A stretch of 64,000 bases of DNA from Gemmobacter sp. (GCF_034676705.1 NZ_JAUCBS010000013.1:2832501-2896500); one strand, 5' to 3'. Positions 38,927-47,577 are shown, counted from the first letter of the stretch. A program made the numbers and translations. The notes: a model not told the origin generated them from the letters alone.

Positions 38927-40564
38927 CTACATCGTCTTCGGCCGCTCGATGATCGGCATGTCGTCATGCGCAGTCACCGCCCGCCGCTCGATCATCCGAT
39001 GAACATGCGGCCGCTCCGGCCCGCGATGCAGCGCCAGCAGCCGGTCATAGTTCCCCGCATCGGCCCGGGTGCGCCGCTGGTTGTGGCGGATGTAGTCGGT
39101 CCAGGTCGGCACATGGTAGCATTCGATCCAGATGTCGGGGTTTTCCAGATCCCGCATCAGCGACCAGTCGCGCGCCCCGTCGCGCAGCCGCACCTTGCGG
39201 CGGTCCGCCATCTCGGCCAGGAAGGCATCGGTGTTTTCCGGCGCGATGTCCCAATCCACCATGATGGTGATCGGCCCCGAGCGCGCCTTCAGGTTCAGCC
39301 GCAGCGCCGGTTCGTGGAACAGGTTCGCCGGATCCAGATCCACCTCGGAAAAATCGGGCATCCGCATCGCCCGCCCCATCAGCGCCCCGGCCAGCATCAG
39401 CCCCGAGGCCACCAGCATGGCCGCCACCGTGCCCCAGACCTCGGACAACCCGCCCCAGACCCAGCTGCCCAGCGCCATCCCGCCAAAGGTCGAGGTCTGG
39501 TAGATCGCCAGAACCCGCCCCACCACCCAGCGCGGCGTTGCCAGCTGGGTCGAGACATTGAACAACGACAAGGCCGAAACCCAGGCGGCGCCCGCCACCA
39601 GCATGCCGGGCAGCGCCAGCGCCAGGTGGGTCGCCAGCGCCACCATGCCGACCCCCACCGCGAACACCACGAAGGAACCGGCAACGATCGCCTCGATCCC
39701 CGCCTTGCGCCGCAGCCAGGGGCTGGCCAGCGCCCCGCCAATGGCCCCCAGGCCAAAGGCGCCCAGCAAAAGGCCATAGGTCGTCGCACTGCCCAGCAGC
39801 AGGTCGCGCGTCACCACCGGCAACAGCGCCAGCAGCACCACCGCGGCAAAGCCGAAGACGAACCCCCGCGCCATCACCCGCATCAGATTGGGCGACAGCA
39901 ACACATAGCGCACCCCCACGGTGATCGCGCTGCCCAGCCGCTCGGCCGGCAGGCGGCCTTCCTCGGCCGGTATCCGCCAGCGCCACAGCGCATAGATCAG
40001 CGCCGCATAGCTGACCGCGTTCAGCGCGAATGCCGCCTCGGGGCCCGCCCAGGCCACCAGCAACCCGCCCGCCGCCGGCCCGATGGACCGCATCAGGTTG
40101 AAGCTCATGGAATTCAGCGTCACCGCCGCCGCCAGATCCTCGCGCGGGACCAGATCGCGGACCGAGGCCTGCCACGACGGCAGATGCATCGCCGACCCCA
40201 GCCCCAGCAGAAAGGTGAAGATCAGCAGGCTCCAGGGCGCCAGCCAGCCCTGCCAGGCCGAAAACGCCAGCAGCGCCGACACCACCGCCATGAACCCCTG
40301 CGAGGCCAGCATCACCTTGCGCCGGTCCATGTTGTCGGCCAGCGCGCCTGCCGGGATCGCCAGGATCATGATCGGCAGCGTGGTCGAGGCCTGCACCAGC
40401 GCCACCATGTCATGCGAGGGCGTCAGCTCAGCCATCATCCAGCCGGCCCCCACCCCCTGCACCAGCGACCCAAGGTTCGACACCAGGGTCGCCAGCCAGA
40501 TCAGCCTGAAATACGGATGCCGCAGCGGCGCGAAAGAGGATTGGGACTGGGGTGCTGGTGTCAT
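38927..40564 (-). CDS. MFS transporter (EntS-like) with C-terminal soluble domain
   Basis: A 545-residue protein. The first 410 residues hold about 12 membrane helices and the MFS loop motif ADNMDRRKVM, resembling the MFS_3/EntS exporter group. The last 130 residues form a soluble alpha/beta domain with GPITIMVDWDIAPENTDAFL and YHVPTWTDYIRH, which looks like a ferredoxin-like fold of the antibiotic biosynthesis monooxygenase type. The start at 40564 is an ATG; the longer frame begins with TTG. No strong ribosome-binding site is seen. The substrate is unknown. Confidence 0.86.
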   Translation of the reverse strand: MTPAPQSQSSFAPLRHPYFRLIWLATLVSNLGSLVQGVGAGWMMAELTPSHDMVALVQASTTLPIMILAIPAGALADNMDRRKVMLASQGFMAVVSALLAFSAWQGWLAPWSLLIFTFLLGLGSAMHLPSWQASVRDLVPREDLAAAVTLNSMSFNLMRSIGPAAGGLLVAWAGPEAAFALNAVSYAALIYALWRWRIPAEEGRLPAERLGSAITVGVRYVLLSPNLMRVMARGFVFGFAAVVLLALLPVVTRDLLLGSATTYGLLLGAFGLGAIGGALASPWLRRKAGIEAIVAGSFVVFAVGVGMVALATHLALALPGMLVAGAAWVSALSLFNVSTQLATPRWVVGRVLAIYQTSTFGGMALGSWVWGGLSEVWGTVAAMLVASGLMLAGALMGRAMRMPDFSEVDLDPANLFHEPALRLNLKARSGPITIMVDWDIAPENTDAFLAEMADRRKVRLRDGARDWSLMRDLENPDIWIECYHVPTWTDYIRHNQRRTRADAGNYDRLLALHRGPERPHVHRMIERRAVTAHDDMPIIERPKTM

Positions 40565-40716
40565 CGCAAGGGGCGGCGCCGCAACCGGCACCGCGCAGGC
40601 CAAAGGGTTTCGCTGTCCGGCAAGATGGCTCGACCTCCCGAAGCGGCCCGCCGCCCGAAGCAGCCCCGCCGCCCCCTTACCGTGAACCCAGACGCCGGCA
40701 GGGTCAATGCCCCGCG

Positions 40717-40753
40717 CCCCCCCTTTCGCTCTGATCCAAATATCCCGGGGGGC
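40717..40753. repeat. Dispersed intergenic motif, copy d (inverted)
   Basis: CCCCCCTTTCGCTCTGATCC followed by AAATATCCCGGGGGG is the reverse complement of copies a and b. The surrounding 40565-40898 interval has no supported gene. Confidence 0.7.
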
Positions 40754-40898
40754 CGCGCAACCGTCACCGCCCGCGCACCGCCAGCCATGGGGGCAGCGCC
40801 CCCCTCGTGCAACCTCGCGCAGCCGTGCCCCCGCCCCCGTTGACCGCGCCCCCCTGCCTCGCTATGCCGGGCCAGCCCATCCGCAAGGGAAACCCGCC

Positions 40899-41513
40899 AT
40901 GGCCGTTCATCTGTACCGCACCGACCTTCCCGACGGGCTGACCTTTGGCCCCGTCGTCGCCATAGACACCGAGACGATGGGCCTTGACCCGCGGCGCGAC
41001 CGGCTGTGCCTTGTCCAGCTGTCCTCGGGCGATGGCAACGCGCATCTGGTGCAGATCGCCCGCGGCCAGACCCGCGCGCCCAATCTGGAACGGCTGCTGG
41101 CCGATCCGGCGGTGCTGAAGCTGTTCCATTTCGGCCGGTTCGACATTGCCATGATGAAACAGGCCTTCGGCGTCACCACCGCGCCGGTCTGGTGTACCAA
41201 GATCGCGTCCAAGCTGATCCGCACCTATACCGACCGGCACGGGCTGAAATACCTGCTGACCGATCTGGTCGGCATCGACATCTCGAAACAGCAGCAGACC
41301 TCGGACTGGGGCGCGGCGGACCTGACCGATGCGCAAAAGGACTATGCGGCGTCGGACGTGCTGTATCTGCACAAGCTCAAGGCCGAACTGGAACAGCGCC
41401 TGATCCGCGAGGGCCGGCTGGATCTGGCGGAACGGCTGTTCGACTTCCTGCCGACCCGGGCCGAGCTGGACCTGCTGGGCTGGGACGAGACGGCCGACAT
41501 CTACCAGCACTAG
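40899..41513 (+). CDS. rnd: Ribonuclease D (short form)
   Basis: A 204-residue DEDD exonuclease. The first acidic pair is in VVAIDTETMGLD, the second Asp in FGRFDIAMM, and the last in DYAASDVLYLHKL. It lacks the C-terminal HRDC domains of E. coli RNase D, as is usual in alphaproteobacteria. It trims tRNA 3' ends. AAGGGA precedes the ATG. It is 10 bases upstream of lptC and probably in the same operon. Confidence 0.93.
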   Translation: MAVHLYRTDLPDGLTFGPVVAIDTETMGLDPRRDRLCLVQLSSGDGNAHLVQIARGQTRAPNLERLLADPAVLKLFHFGRFDIAMMKQAFGVTTAPVWCTKIASKLIRTYTDRHGLKYLLTDLVGIDISKQQQTSDWGAADLTDAQKDYAASDVLYLHKLKAELEQRLIREGRLDLAERLFDFLPTRAELDLLGWDETADIYQH

Positions 41514-41523
41514 GGGCGCGGCG

Positions 41524-42156
41524 ATGCTGGGCGACAGCGCGCATTCCCGGCTGGTCGGCACGCTGAAGGTGGCGTTGCCGCTGGCGGCGCTGGCGCTGCT
41601 GTCGACGCTGTTCCTGCTGTCGCGCGGCCGGCCACCCGAATCCGCCCTGCCCTATGCCCAGGTCGATATCGACACGTTGCTGCGCGACCCCCGCCTGACC
41701 GCCCCGACCTACAGCGGCGTCACCCGCGAAGGGGACGAGGTGATCTTTTCCGCCGAAACCGCCTTTCCCGGCGCGCCGGAAACCGGCACCGGTGCCCGCG
41801 CGGTGGCCCCGCTGCTGCGCCTGATCGGGCCGGCCGGCACCGAAACCCGGGTCGAGGCGCAAGAAGCCCGGATCGACCCGGCCGCGCAGCTGCTGGTGCT
41901 GACAGGCGAGGTGCGGGTGCAGACCGCCGATGGCTACCGCATTGCCAGCGCCCGGGTGCAGGCCAGTCTGGACCGCAGCCGCATGGAAAGCCCCGGCGCC
42001 GTCACCGCCGAAGGTCCGCAGGGCACCATCGCCGCCGGTGGCTTTACCCTGACCCGCGGCGATGCGCCGGGGCAGGAGGTTCTGGTTTTCAACGGGGGCG
42101 TCAAGCTGCTATATCGGCCCGGGGCGCCCCTGCCCGCGCCTTCCCCGAGTCCATGA
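41524..42156 (+). CDS. lptC: LPS export protein LptC
   Basis: A 210-residue protein with a single N-terminal membrane helix (residues about 12-33) and a periplasmic beta-jellyroll domain (VDIDTLLRDPRLTAPTYSGV onward) typical of LptC. It passes lipopolysaccharide from the inner-membrane LptBFG complex to LptA. It is followed 10 bases later by lptA. The sequence is divergent, as expected for LptC, so the call leans partly on gene order. Confidence 0.9.
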   Translation: MLGDSAHSRLVGTLKVALPLAALALLSTLFLLSRGRPPESALPYAQVDIDTLLRDPRLTAPTYSGVTREGDEVIFSAETAFPGAPETGTGARAVAPLLRLIGPAGTETRVEAQEARIDPAAQLLVLTGEVRVQTADGYRIASARVQASLDRSRMESPGAVTAEGPQGTIAAGGFTLTRGDAPGQEVLVFNGGVKLLYRPGAPLPAPSPSP

Positions 42157-42166
42157 GTATTTCGCG

Positions 42167-42667
42167 ATGCCCTTTCGCCTGCCCCTGCTGACCGCCATCG
42201 CCCTTGCCGCGCAACTTTCCATCGCCGGGGCACAGGGCATGGCAGTGGGCTTTGGCGGCCTGCGGCAGGATACCGGCGCCCCGGTCGAGGTGACGGCCGA
42301 TGCGCTGAAGGTGGACAATGCCACCGGGCAGGCCACGTTCGACGGCAATGTCGTCGTGGTGCAGGGCGCCATGCGGATGGCGGCCGCCAAGGTGACGGTG
42401 GACTATGGCGCGAACGGCCAGGGCATCAGCCGGCTGCATGCCACGGGCGGCGTGACGCTGGCCACCAGCGCCGAGGCCGCCGAAGCCGCCGAAGCCACCT
42501 ACGAGGTGGCGACCGGCGGGCTGGTGATGACCGGATCGGTGCTGCTTACGCAAGGTGGCTCGACCATCGCGGGCGAACGGCTGGTGGCCGATCTGCGGGC
42601 CGGCACCGGCGAAATGCAGGGCCGGGTGAAAACGGTGTTCCAGCCCGGCCAGAAGGGCGGCAACTGA
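42167..42667 (+). CDS. lptA: LPS transport periplasmic protein LptA
   Basis: A 166-residue protein with a signal peptide (about residues 1-24, ending SIAGAQG) and the OstA/LptA beta-fold: VEVTADALKVDNATGQATF, then GNVVVVQGAMRM, and MTGSVLLTQGGSTIAGERL. It forms the periplasmic bridge for lipopolysaccharide. Its stop overlaps the lptB start as TGATG. Confidence 0.93.
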   Translation: MPFRLPLLTAIALAAQLSIAGAQGMAVGFGGLRQDTGAPVEVTADALKVDNATGQATFDGNVVVVQGAMRMAAAKVTVDYGANGQGISRLHATGGVTLATSAEAAEAAEATYEVATGGLVMTGSVLLTQGGSTIAGERLVADLRAGTGEMQGRVKTVFQPGQKGGN

Positions 42668-43443
42668 TGGCCGCCACCGATGCCCCCGCCCGCCGCGGCC
42701 TGACCGTGGCCGAAGGCAGCGCGGGCCTGCGCGTCACCGGCCTGCGCAAAAGCTACAAGCGCCGCCCCGTGCTGCGCGACGTGAACCTGGCGCTGGGCCG
42801 GGGCGAGGTCGTGGCCCTGCTCGGGCCCAACGGCTCGGGCAAGACGACCTGTTTCTACGCCATCGCCGGGCTGGTGACGCCCGAAGGCGGGCAGGTCGTG
42901 CTGGACGGGCGCGACGTGACGACGATGCCGATGTATCGCCGCGCGCGGCTTGGCCTTGGCTATCTGCCGCAGGAAGTGTCGATCTTTCGCGGCCTGTCGG
43001 TTGAAGACAACATCATGGCGGTGCTGGAAATCACCGAACCCGACCGCCACCACCGCCGCGAACGGCTGGAGGATCTGCTCAGCGAATTCTCCATCACCCA
43101 CCTGCGCCGGGCGCCCGCCCTGTCGCTGTCGGGCGGCGAACGGCGGCGGGTCGAGATTGCCCGCTGCCTGGCCGCCGCGCCGAAATACGTGCTGCTGGAC
43201 GAACCCTTTGCCGGGGTGGACCCGATTTCGGTGGGCGACATCCGGCATCTGGTGCATGACCTGAAGGATCGCGGCATCGGCGTGCTGATCACCGATCACA
43301 ACGTCCGCGAAACGCTGGAGATCGTCGACCGCGCCTATATCCTGCACGATGGCAAGGTGCTGATGTCGGGCACCGCCGATGAAGTCGTGCGCGACGAGAA
43401 CGTGCGCCGCGTCTATCTTGGGCAAAGTTTCCGCGTCTCGTAG
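42667..43443 (+). CDS. lptB: LPS export ABC transporter ATPase LptB
   Basis: A 258-residue ATPase. Walker A is LLGPNGSGKTT, the signature LSGGERRRVEIARCL and Walker B YVLLDEPFAGVDP. It powers LPS extraction with LptFG. In many proteobacteria rpoN follows lptB directly; here the next gene is hpf after a 236-base gap, so rpoN is absent from this place. Confidence 0.97.
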   Translation: MAATDAPARRGLTVAEGSAGLRVTGLRKSYKRRPVLRDVNLALGRGEVVALLGPNGSGKTTCFYAIAGLVTPEGGQVVLDGRDVTTMPMYRRARLGLGYLPQEVSIFRGLSVEDNIMAVLEITEPDRHHRRERLEDLLSEFSITHLRRAPALSLSGGERRRVEIARCLAAAPKYVLLDEPFAGVDPISVGDIRHLVHDLKDRGIGVLITDHNVRETLEIVDRAYILHDGKVLMSGTADEVVRDENVRRVYLGQSFRVS

Positions 43444-43480
43444 GCGGCTGGCGGCCACCTGCCGGATTGTCAGCACGTGG

Positions 43481-43512
43481 CAGTTGACAACTGCCCGGAA
43501 GCTGGCGCCAAT
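43481..43512 (+). promoter_or_regulatory. Candidate hpf promoter with overlapping palindrome
   Basis: TTGACA (43484-43489) is followed after 17 bases by GCCAAT. The -35 box is embedded in a perfect palindrome CAGTTG-A-CAACTG (43481-43493), which could be an operator. The -10 match is weak. Confidence 0.4.
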
Positions 43513-43630
43513 GAAGGGGATGCGTGTACACAGAGCCAGCCACAGGACAAGGTTCCCCGCCCCGCTGCGCAGCCCCGCAGACCGGAACGCCCACAGGCTG
43601 GCCCCGATCCCCATCACCCAGGGCCCGGCC

Positions 43631-43647
43631 CCCCGCAGCCTGCGGGG
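43631..43647 (+). terminator. Short hairpin before hpf
   Basis: CCCCGCA-GCC-TGCGGGG, 7-bp stem with a 3-base loop and no T run, about 20 bases before the hpf ribosome-binding site. It could be the end of the lpt transcript or a leader structure. Confidence 0.3.
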
Positions 43648-43679
43648 CAAGCCTGGCTATCCCGCACGAAGGAGGCGAC

Positions 43680-44261
43680 ATGCGGTATCAGATCAGCGGC
43701 AGGCACATCGACATTGGCGAGGCCTTGCAGACCCATGTGAAGGCAGAACTCGGCGAAACCGTCGAGAAATACGCCCAGCGCCCGACCGAGGCGATCGTGG
43801 TCTTTTCGCGCAATGCCCATGACATGGTGTGCGAGGCCACCATCCACCTGTCCACCGGGCTGAATGCCCAGGCCAAGGGCCAGGCCGGCGAAATCTATGC
43901 AGCGTTCGAAAGCTGCCGCGAACGGCTGGACAAGCAGATGCGCCGCCACAAGCGCCGCCTGCGCGACCATCACGCCCGGCGGTCAGAGCCTGTTGAATTC
44001 GGCCGCGGTGCCGCGTATATCCTCGCCGCGAGCGAAGAGCCGGAAGAATCGTCCGAGTCCGACGACATCCTTCAGCCCATCGTCATCGCCGAGATGGAGA
44101 CCAAGGTTCCCGAGGTCTCTGTCGGCGAGGCGGTGATGCAGCTGGAACTGTCGGGCCAGAAACTTCTGGTGTTCCGCAACGAAGGGCATGGCGGGGTGAA
44201 CGTGGTCTATCGCCGCGAAGACGGCAACATCGGCTGGATCGACCCCCGCAACAGCAAGTAA
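43680..44261 (+). CDS. hpf: Ribosome hibernation promoting factor, long form
   Basis: A 193-residue protein, the long HPF type. The N-terminal domain (MRYQISGRHIDIGEALQTHV) binds the ribosome decoding region. A His/Arg-rich linker follows, and the C-terminal dimerisation domain (AVMQLELSGQKLLVFRNE onward) pairs ribosomes into 100S dimers in stationary phase. A perfect AAGGAGG lies just before the ATG, so translation should be strong. ptsN follows on the same strand after a terminator-like hairpin. Confidence 0.95.
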   Translation: MRYQISGRHIDIGEALQTHVKAELGETVEKYAQRPTEAIVVFSRNAHDMVCEATIHLSTGLNAQAKGQAGEIYAAFESCRERLDKQMRRHKRRLRDHHARRSEPVEFGRGAAYILAASEEPEESSESDDILQPIVIAEMETKVPEVSVGEAVMQLELSGQKLLVFRNEGHGGVNVVYRREDGNIGWIDPRNSK

Positions 44262-44269
44262 CGGCGGCG

Positions 44270-44292
44270 GGCGCGCCCTTTGGCGCGCCTTT
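44270..44292 (+). terminator. Hairpin between hpf and ptsN
   Basis: GGCGCGCC-CTTT-GGCGCGCC followed by TTT. An 8-bp perfect stem 9 bases after the hpf stop. It may attenuate ptsN expression. Confidence 0.65.
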
Positions 44293-44315
44293 GCCACCTC
44301 CACAACCGGATCACC

Positions 44316-44780
44316 ATGGACATCGCCAAAATCCTCAAACCCGAAGCCGTGCGCGTGCTGGCCGGCATGACCAGCAAGAAACGGCTGTTCCAGGATCTGG
44401 GCGAGGTGGCTGCGGCCGTCTATGGCCTGACCCCCGGCGTGGCCGTGGATGGCCTGCTGGAACGCGAAAGCCTTGGCCCCACCGGCGTGGGCCATGGCAT
44501 CGCCCTGCCCCATGCGCGGCTGGAAGGGCTGGACCGCATCGTCGGCGTGTTCGTGCGGCTGGAAAAGCCGATGGATTTCGACAGTGTCGATCGCCAGCCG
44601 GTGGACCTGATCTTTACCCTGTTCGCGCCCAAGGACAGCGGCGTCGAACATCTCAAGGCGCTGGCGCTGATCTCGCGCACCATGCGCGACCCGGGCGTCT
44701 GCGCCAAGCTGCGCGCCAATGCGCAGGCCAGCACGCTGTATGCGATCCTGACGGAAAACCGACCGCAAGCTGCGGCGTAA
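44316..44780 (+). CDS. ptsN: PTS IIA-like nitrogen-regulatory protein PtsN
   Basis: A 154-residue EIIA-Ntr protein. The phospho-accepting histidine is H66 in GHGIALPHARLEG. It links the PTS-Ntr phosphorelay to potassium and nitrogen control. The hpf-ptsN order is conserved in proteobacteria, normally with rpoN upstream. There is no strong Shine-Dalgarno before the ATG at 44316. Confidence 0.94.
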   Translation: MDIAKILKPEAVRVLAGMTSKKRLFQDLGEVAAAVYGLTPGVAVDGLLERESLGPTGVGHGIALPHARLEGLDRIVGVFVRLEKPMDFDSVDRQPVDLIFTLFAPKDSGVEHLKALALISRTMRDPGVCAKLRANAQASTLYAILTENRPQAAA

Positions 44781-44795
44781 CGGCGCAGGCAGATC

Positions 44796-44828
44796 GCATA
44801 AAGGCGCCCCACCGGGGCGCCTTTATGC
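44796..44828. terminator. Strong bidirectional terminator between ptsN and mutT
   Basis: A perfect 15-bp stem: GCATAAAGGCGCCCC with GGGGCGCCTTTATGC around a 3-base loop ACC. The A/T ends give T-rich tails in both directions, serving ptsN (plus) and mutT (minus). Confidence 0.85.
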
Positions 44829-44839
44829 TGCGCGGGCCG

Positions 44840-45238
44840 TTACAGCCAGTCGCGCAGGATGGGGATCAGGGGGATATCGGCGGGCGGCATCGGATAATCC
44901 GCCAGCTGCGCCGGCCGGACCCATTTCAGCGCCTGCCCTTCGCGCGGCATGACGGTGCCCTGCCAGCGCCGGCAGGCATATAGCGGCATCAGCAGATGGA
45001 AGCTGTCGTAGCTGTGGCTGGCAAAGGTCAGCGGCGCCAGGCAGCTGGCCCAGGTATCTATCCCCAGTTCCTCGTGCAGTTCGCGGATCAGCGCGGCTTC
45101 GGGCGTTTCGCCCGGTTCCACCTTGCCCCCCGGGAATTCCCACAGGCCCGCCAGCGACTTGCCTTCGGGGCGCTGCGCCAGCAGGACGCGGCCATCCGGG
45201 TCGATCAGGGCGACGGCGGCGACTAGGACGAGTTTCAT
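44840..45238 (-). CDS. mutT: 8-oxo-dGTP diphosphatase MutT
   Basis: A 132-residue Nudix hydrolase. The Nudix box is complete: GGKVEPGETPEAALIRELHE followed by ELGI. It removes oxidised dGTP from the nucleotide pool. The length and the N-terminal KLVLVAAVALIDPDGRVLLAQRP fit MutT. It is separated from argJ by a short gap that holds a copy of the dispersed motif. Confidence 0.92.
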   Translation of the reverse strand: MKLVLVAAVALIDPDGRVLLAQRPEGKSLAGLWEFPGGKVEPGETPEAALIRELHEELGIDTWASCLAPLTFASHSYDSFHLLMPLYACRRWQGTVMPREGQALKWVRPAQLADYPMPPADIPLIPILRDWL

Positions 45239-45292
45239 GGGCGGCGCTCCGGTGGGCGGCCGGAGAACCGGGGGCTTCGCGCCCCCGGACCC

Positions 45293-45324
45293 CCGCGGGG
45301 TATTTGGAAAAAGGCAAAGGGGGC
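45293..45324. repeat. Dispersed intergenic motif, copy e (shorter)
   Basis: CCGCGGGGTATTTGGAAAAAG followed by GCAAAGGGGG keeps the GGTATTTGG core and the AAAGGGGG end but not the GATCA part. It lies between mutT and the argJ stop. Confidence 0.55.
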
Positions 45325-45343
45325 CGGCGGGCGGCCCGCTGGA

Positions 45344-46726
45344 TCAGGAACGATAGTCGGCGTTGATGTCGATGTAGCGATGGGTCAGATCGCAGGTCCA
45401 GACGGTGCGCGCCGCACTGCCCAGGCCCAGATCCACCCCGATCACCAGTTCCTGGTTCTTCATGTAGGCCGAGGTCGCGGCTTCGGAATAATCCGGGTTC
45501 CGCCAGCCCTTTTCCGCCACCAGGATATCGCCGAAGCGGATCGACAGCAGGTCGCGGTCGGCGCGGGCGCCGGATTTGCCGACGGCGGCCACGATGCGGC
45601 CCCAGTTGGCATCCTCGCCGGCGATGGCGGTCTTGACCAGCGGGGAATTGGCGATGGACATGGCGACCCGGTGGGCATCGGCAGCATCGGCAGCGCCGGT
45701 CACCCGGATTTCGACGAATTTCGTCGCCCCTTCGCCGTCCTTCACCACCTGATGCGCCAGATCCATCATCACGCCGCGCAGGGCGGTTTCAAACTCGCGG
45801 GCGGTCTTGCCGCGCAAGTCCTTGATTTCGGCCGCCGGGCTGGTGCCGGTGGCGGCCATGACCAGCGCATCGGAGGTGGAGGTATCGCTATCGACGGTGA
45901 TGCAGTTGAAGCTGTCATCGACCTGGCGGCTGACCATCTTTTGCAGGACGGCCGGGGCGATTTTCGCATCGGTGAAGATGTAGACCAGCATCGTCGCCAT
46001 ATCGGGCGCGATCATGCCCGAGCCCTTGGCGATGCCGGCAATGTGGATCGGGCCGGCATCGGTTTCGATCACGGCAGAGGCGCCCTTGGGGAAGGTGTCG
46101 GTCGTCATGATCGCCTTGGCAGCGCCGGCGATGCCGTCGGGCGACAGGGCGCCGACCAGATCGTCCAGCGCGGCGGCGATGCGGTCATGCGGCAGCGGCT
46201 CGCCGATCACGCCGGTGGACGAGGTGAAGACGCGCGCGGCCGGGATGCCCAGCTTGTCGCCCACGGCTACCGTCAGCGCATCGACGCTGGCTTGGCCGGC
46301 GGCGCCGGTAAAGGCATTGGCATTGCCCGAATTCACCAGGATCGCGGCGCCTTCGGCCGAAACCCTGGTGGACAGCTTTGCCTGCGCATCCAGCACGCAG
46401 GCCGCGCGGGTCGAGGACCGGGTGAAGGCGCCGGCAATCGCGGTGCCCGGGGCCAGGCGCACCAGCATCACATCGGTGCGGCCCTTGTAGCGCACGCCGG
46501 CGGCGGCGGCGGCGAATTCCACCCCGTCGATCACCGGCAGGTCAGGAAAGCCGGCCGGGGCCAGCGGCGAGACGGCATGGGCGGTCTTGACCTTGACCAC
46601 CGCTGCCTCGGCCACGCCTGCCACCGCGGCCGCCGTGGTGCCGGCCGCGCGTTCCACCCGCGCGGTCAGCTTGCCGATCTTTTTCTTCAGCCCCTTGGCC
46701 TTGGCCTTCCAGTCCTTCTTGCGCAT
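45344..46726 (-). CDS. argJ: Glutamate N-acetyltransferase / amino-acid acetyltransferase ArgJ, N-terminally extended
   Basis: A 460-residue protein. The bifunctional ArgJ self-cleavage site is present: T245 in PDMATMLVYI. The core begins near residue 52 (VSPLAPAGF), as in other ArgJ proteins. Before it lies a Lys- and Ala-rich extension of about 50 residues (MRKKDWKAKAKGLKKKIGK and so on), which makes the protein longer than the usual 400-410. No ATG between the extension and the core gives a better start. ArgJ recycles the acetyl group in arginine synthesis. Confidence 0.93.
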   Translation of the reverse strand: MRKKDWKAKAKGLKKKIGKLTARVERAAGTTAAAVAGVAEAAVVKVKTAHAVSPLAPAGFPDLPVIDGVEFAAAAAGVRYKGRTDVMLVRLAPGTAIAGAFTRSSTRAACVLDAQAKLSTRVSAEGAAILVNSGNANAFTGAAGQASVDALTVAVGDKLGIPAARVFTSSTGVIGEPLPHDRIAAALDDLVGALSPDGIAGAAKAIMTTDTFPKGASAVIETDAGPIHIAGIAKGSGMIAPDMATMLVYIFTDAKIAPAVLQKMVSRQVDDSFNCITVDSDTSTSDALVMAATGTSPAAEIKDLRGKTAREFETALRGVMMDLAHQVVKDGEGATKFVEIRVTGAADAADAHRVAMSIANSPLVKTAIAGEDANWGRIVAAVGKSGARADRDLLSIRFGDILVAEKGWRNPDYSEAATSAYMKNQELVIGVDLGLGSAARTVWTCDLTHRYIDINADYRS

Positions 46727-46737
46727 GGCGGCCCCTC

Positions 46738-47577
46738 TCAGTTGGCGAACAGCGTGGGGGAATCCAGCAGCGCCGGGTCCAGCCCGTCGGTGCTGCGGGT
46801 AACGGTCGCGCCTTCGGTGGCGGCGGCGATGCGCGCCTCTACCGCAGCCTGTTCCAGCTCGGCCGCCAGTTCCTCGCGCACATCGTCCAGCGCCGGCGCT
46901 TCGGCCGCGCGGGTTTCCACCAGCTTGATCAGGTGCCAGCCGAACTGAGTCTGCAACGGGCCACCGATCTCGCCGGCTTTCATCGCAACCACGGCATCCT
47001 CGAACGGCTTGACCATCATGCCCGGCCCGAACCAGCCCAGCGACCCGCCCCCGGCGGCCGCGCCATCGGTCGAATGCTGGCGGGCGAGTTCGGCAAAATC
47101 GGCGCCCTTGTCCAGATCGTCCTTGAGCTTCTTCGCCTCTTCCTCGGTCTTCACGAGGATGTGGGAGGCGTTGTATTCCATCCCCGGTTCGGCGTTCTTG
47201 TATTTCGCGTCATAGGCGGCCTGGATCGCCTCGTCGGTGATGGCGCCCTTGACGGCATCCTGCAACACCAGCCCGGCCAGATAGGCGCGGCGGTCGTTTT
47301 CCAGCGTCAGTTCGTCGCGTTTGGTGACCAGCTTTTCGGCGGATTGCGACAGGGCGGTCTGCTGGATGACCTGATCCAGCAGGCCACGGAACAGCACATC
47401 GGCCGGCAGCTGCTGATACTGCGCCGGCAGCTGCGCCCGCAGCGCGGCCAGATGGCCCAGCGTGATCTGGGTGCCGTTCACCGTGGCAACCACGGTCGCA
47501 GCATCCTGCGCGGTGGCCGGCACGGCCCATGCAGCCCCCAGAAGCGCCAGAGCGAAGCCGCCTGCACGAAGTTTCAT
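46738..47577 (-). CDS. Parvulin-type peptidyl-prolyl isomerase, periplasmic
   Basis: A 279-residue protein with a signal peptide (residues 1-23, ending VPATA) and a parvulin domain: YNASHILVKTEEEAKKL, then LGWFGPGMMVKPFEDAV, and TQFGWHLIKL. It is similar to PrsA/SurA-type chaperones that fold exported proteins. The start at 47577 follows GGGGGA at 6 bases; the ATG at 47583 has no spacing. It is divergent from secA, a fitting neighbour for an export-linked chaperone. Confidence 0.92.
   Translation of the reverse strand: MKLRAGGFALALLGAAWAVPATAQDAATVVATVNGTQITLGHLAALRAQLPAQYQQLPADVLFRGLLDQVIQQTALSQSAEKLVTKRDELTLENDRRAYLAGLVLQDAVKGAITDEAIQAAYDAKYKNAEPGMEYNASHILVKTEEEAKKLKDDLDKGADFAELARQHSTDGAAAGGGSLGWFGPGMMVKPFEDAVVAMKAGEIGGPLQTQFGWHLIKLVETRAAEAPALDDVREELAAELEQAAVEARIAAATEGATVTRSTDGLDPALLDSPTLFAN

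Noticed and set aside
37721..40843. 1040-residue open frame opposite the cyclodeaminase and MFS genes
   Set aside because: Rich in His, Arg, Gln and Gly as is typical of antisense frames; both opposite genes have clear family motifs.
43524..43679. In-frame upstream extension of hpf
   Set aside because: The AAGGAGG before 43680 and the family start MRYQISG fix the start; the extension is non-coding.
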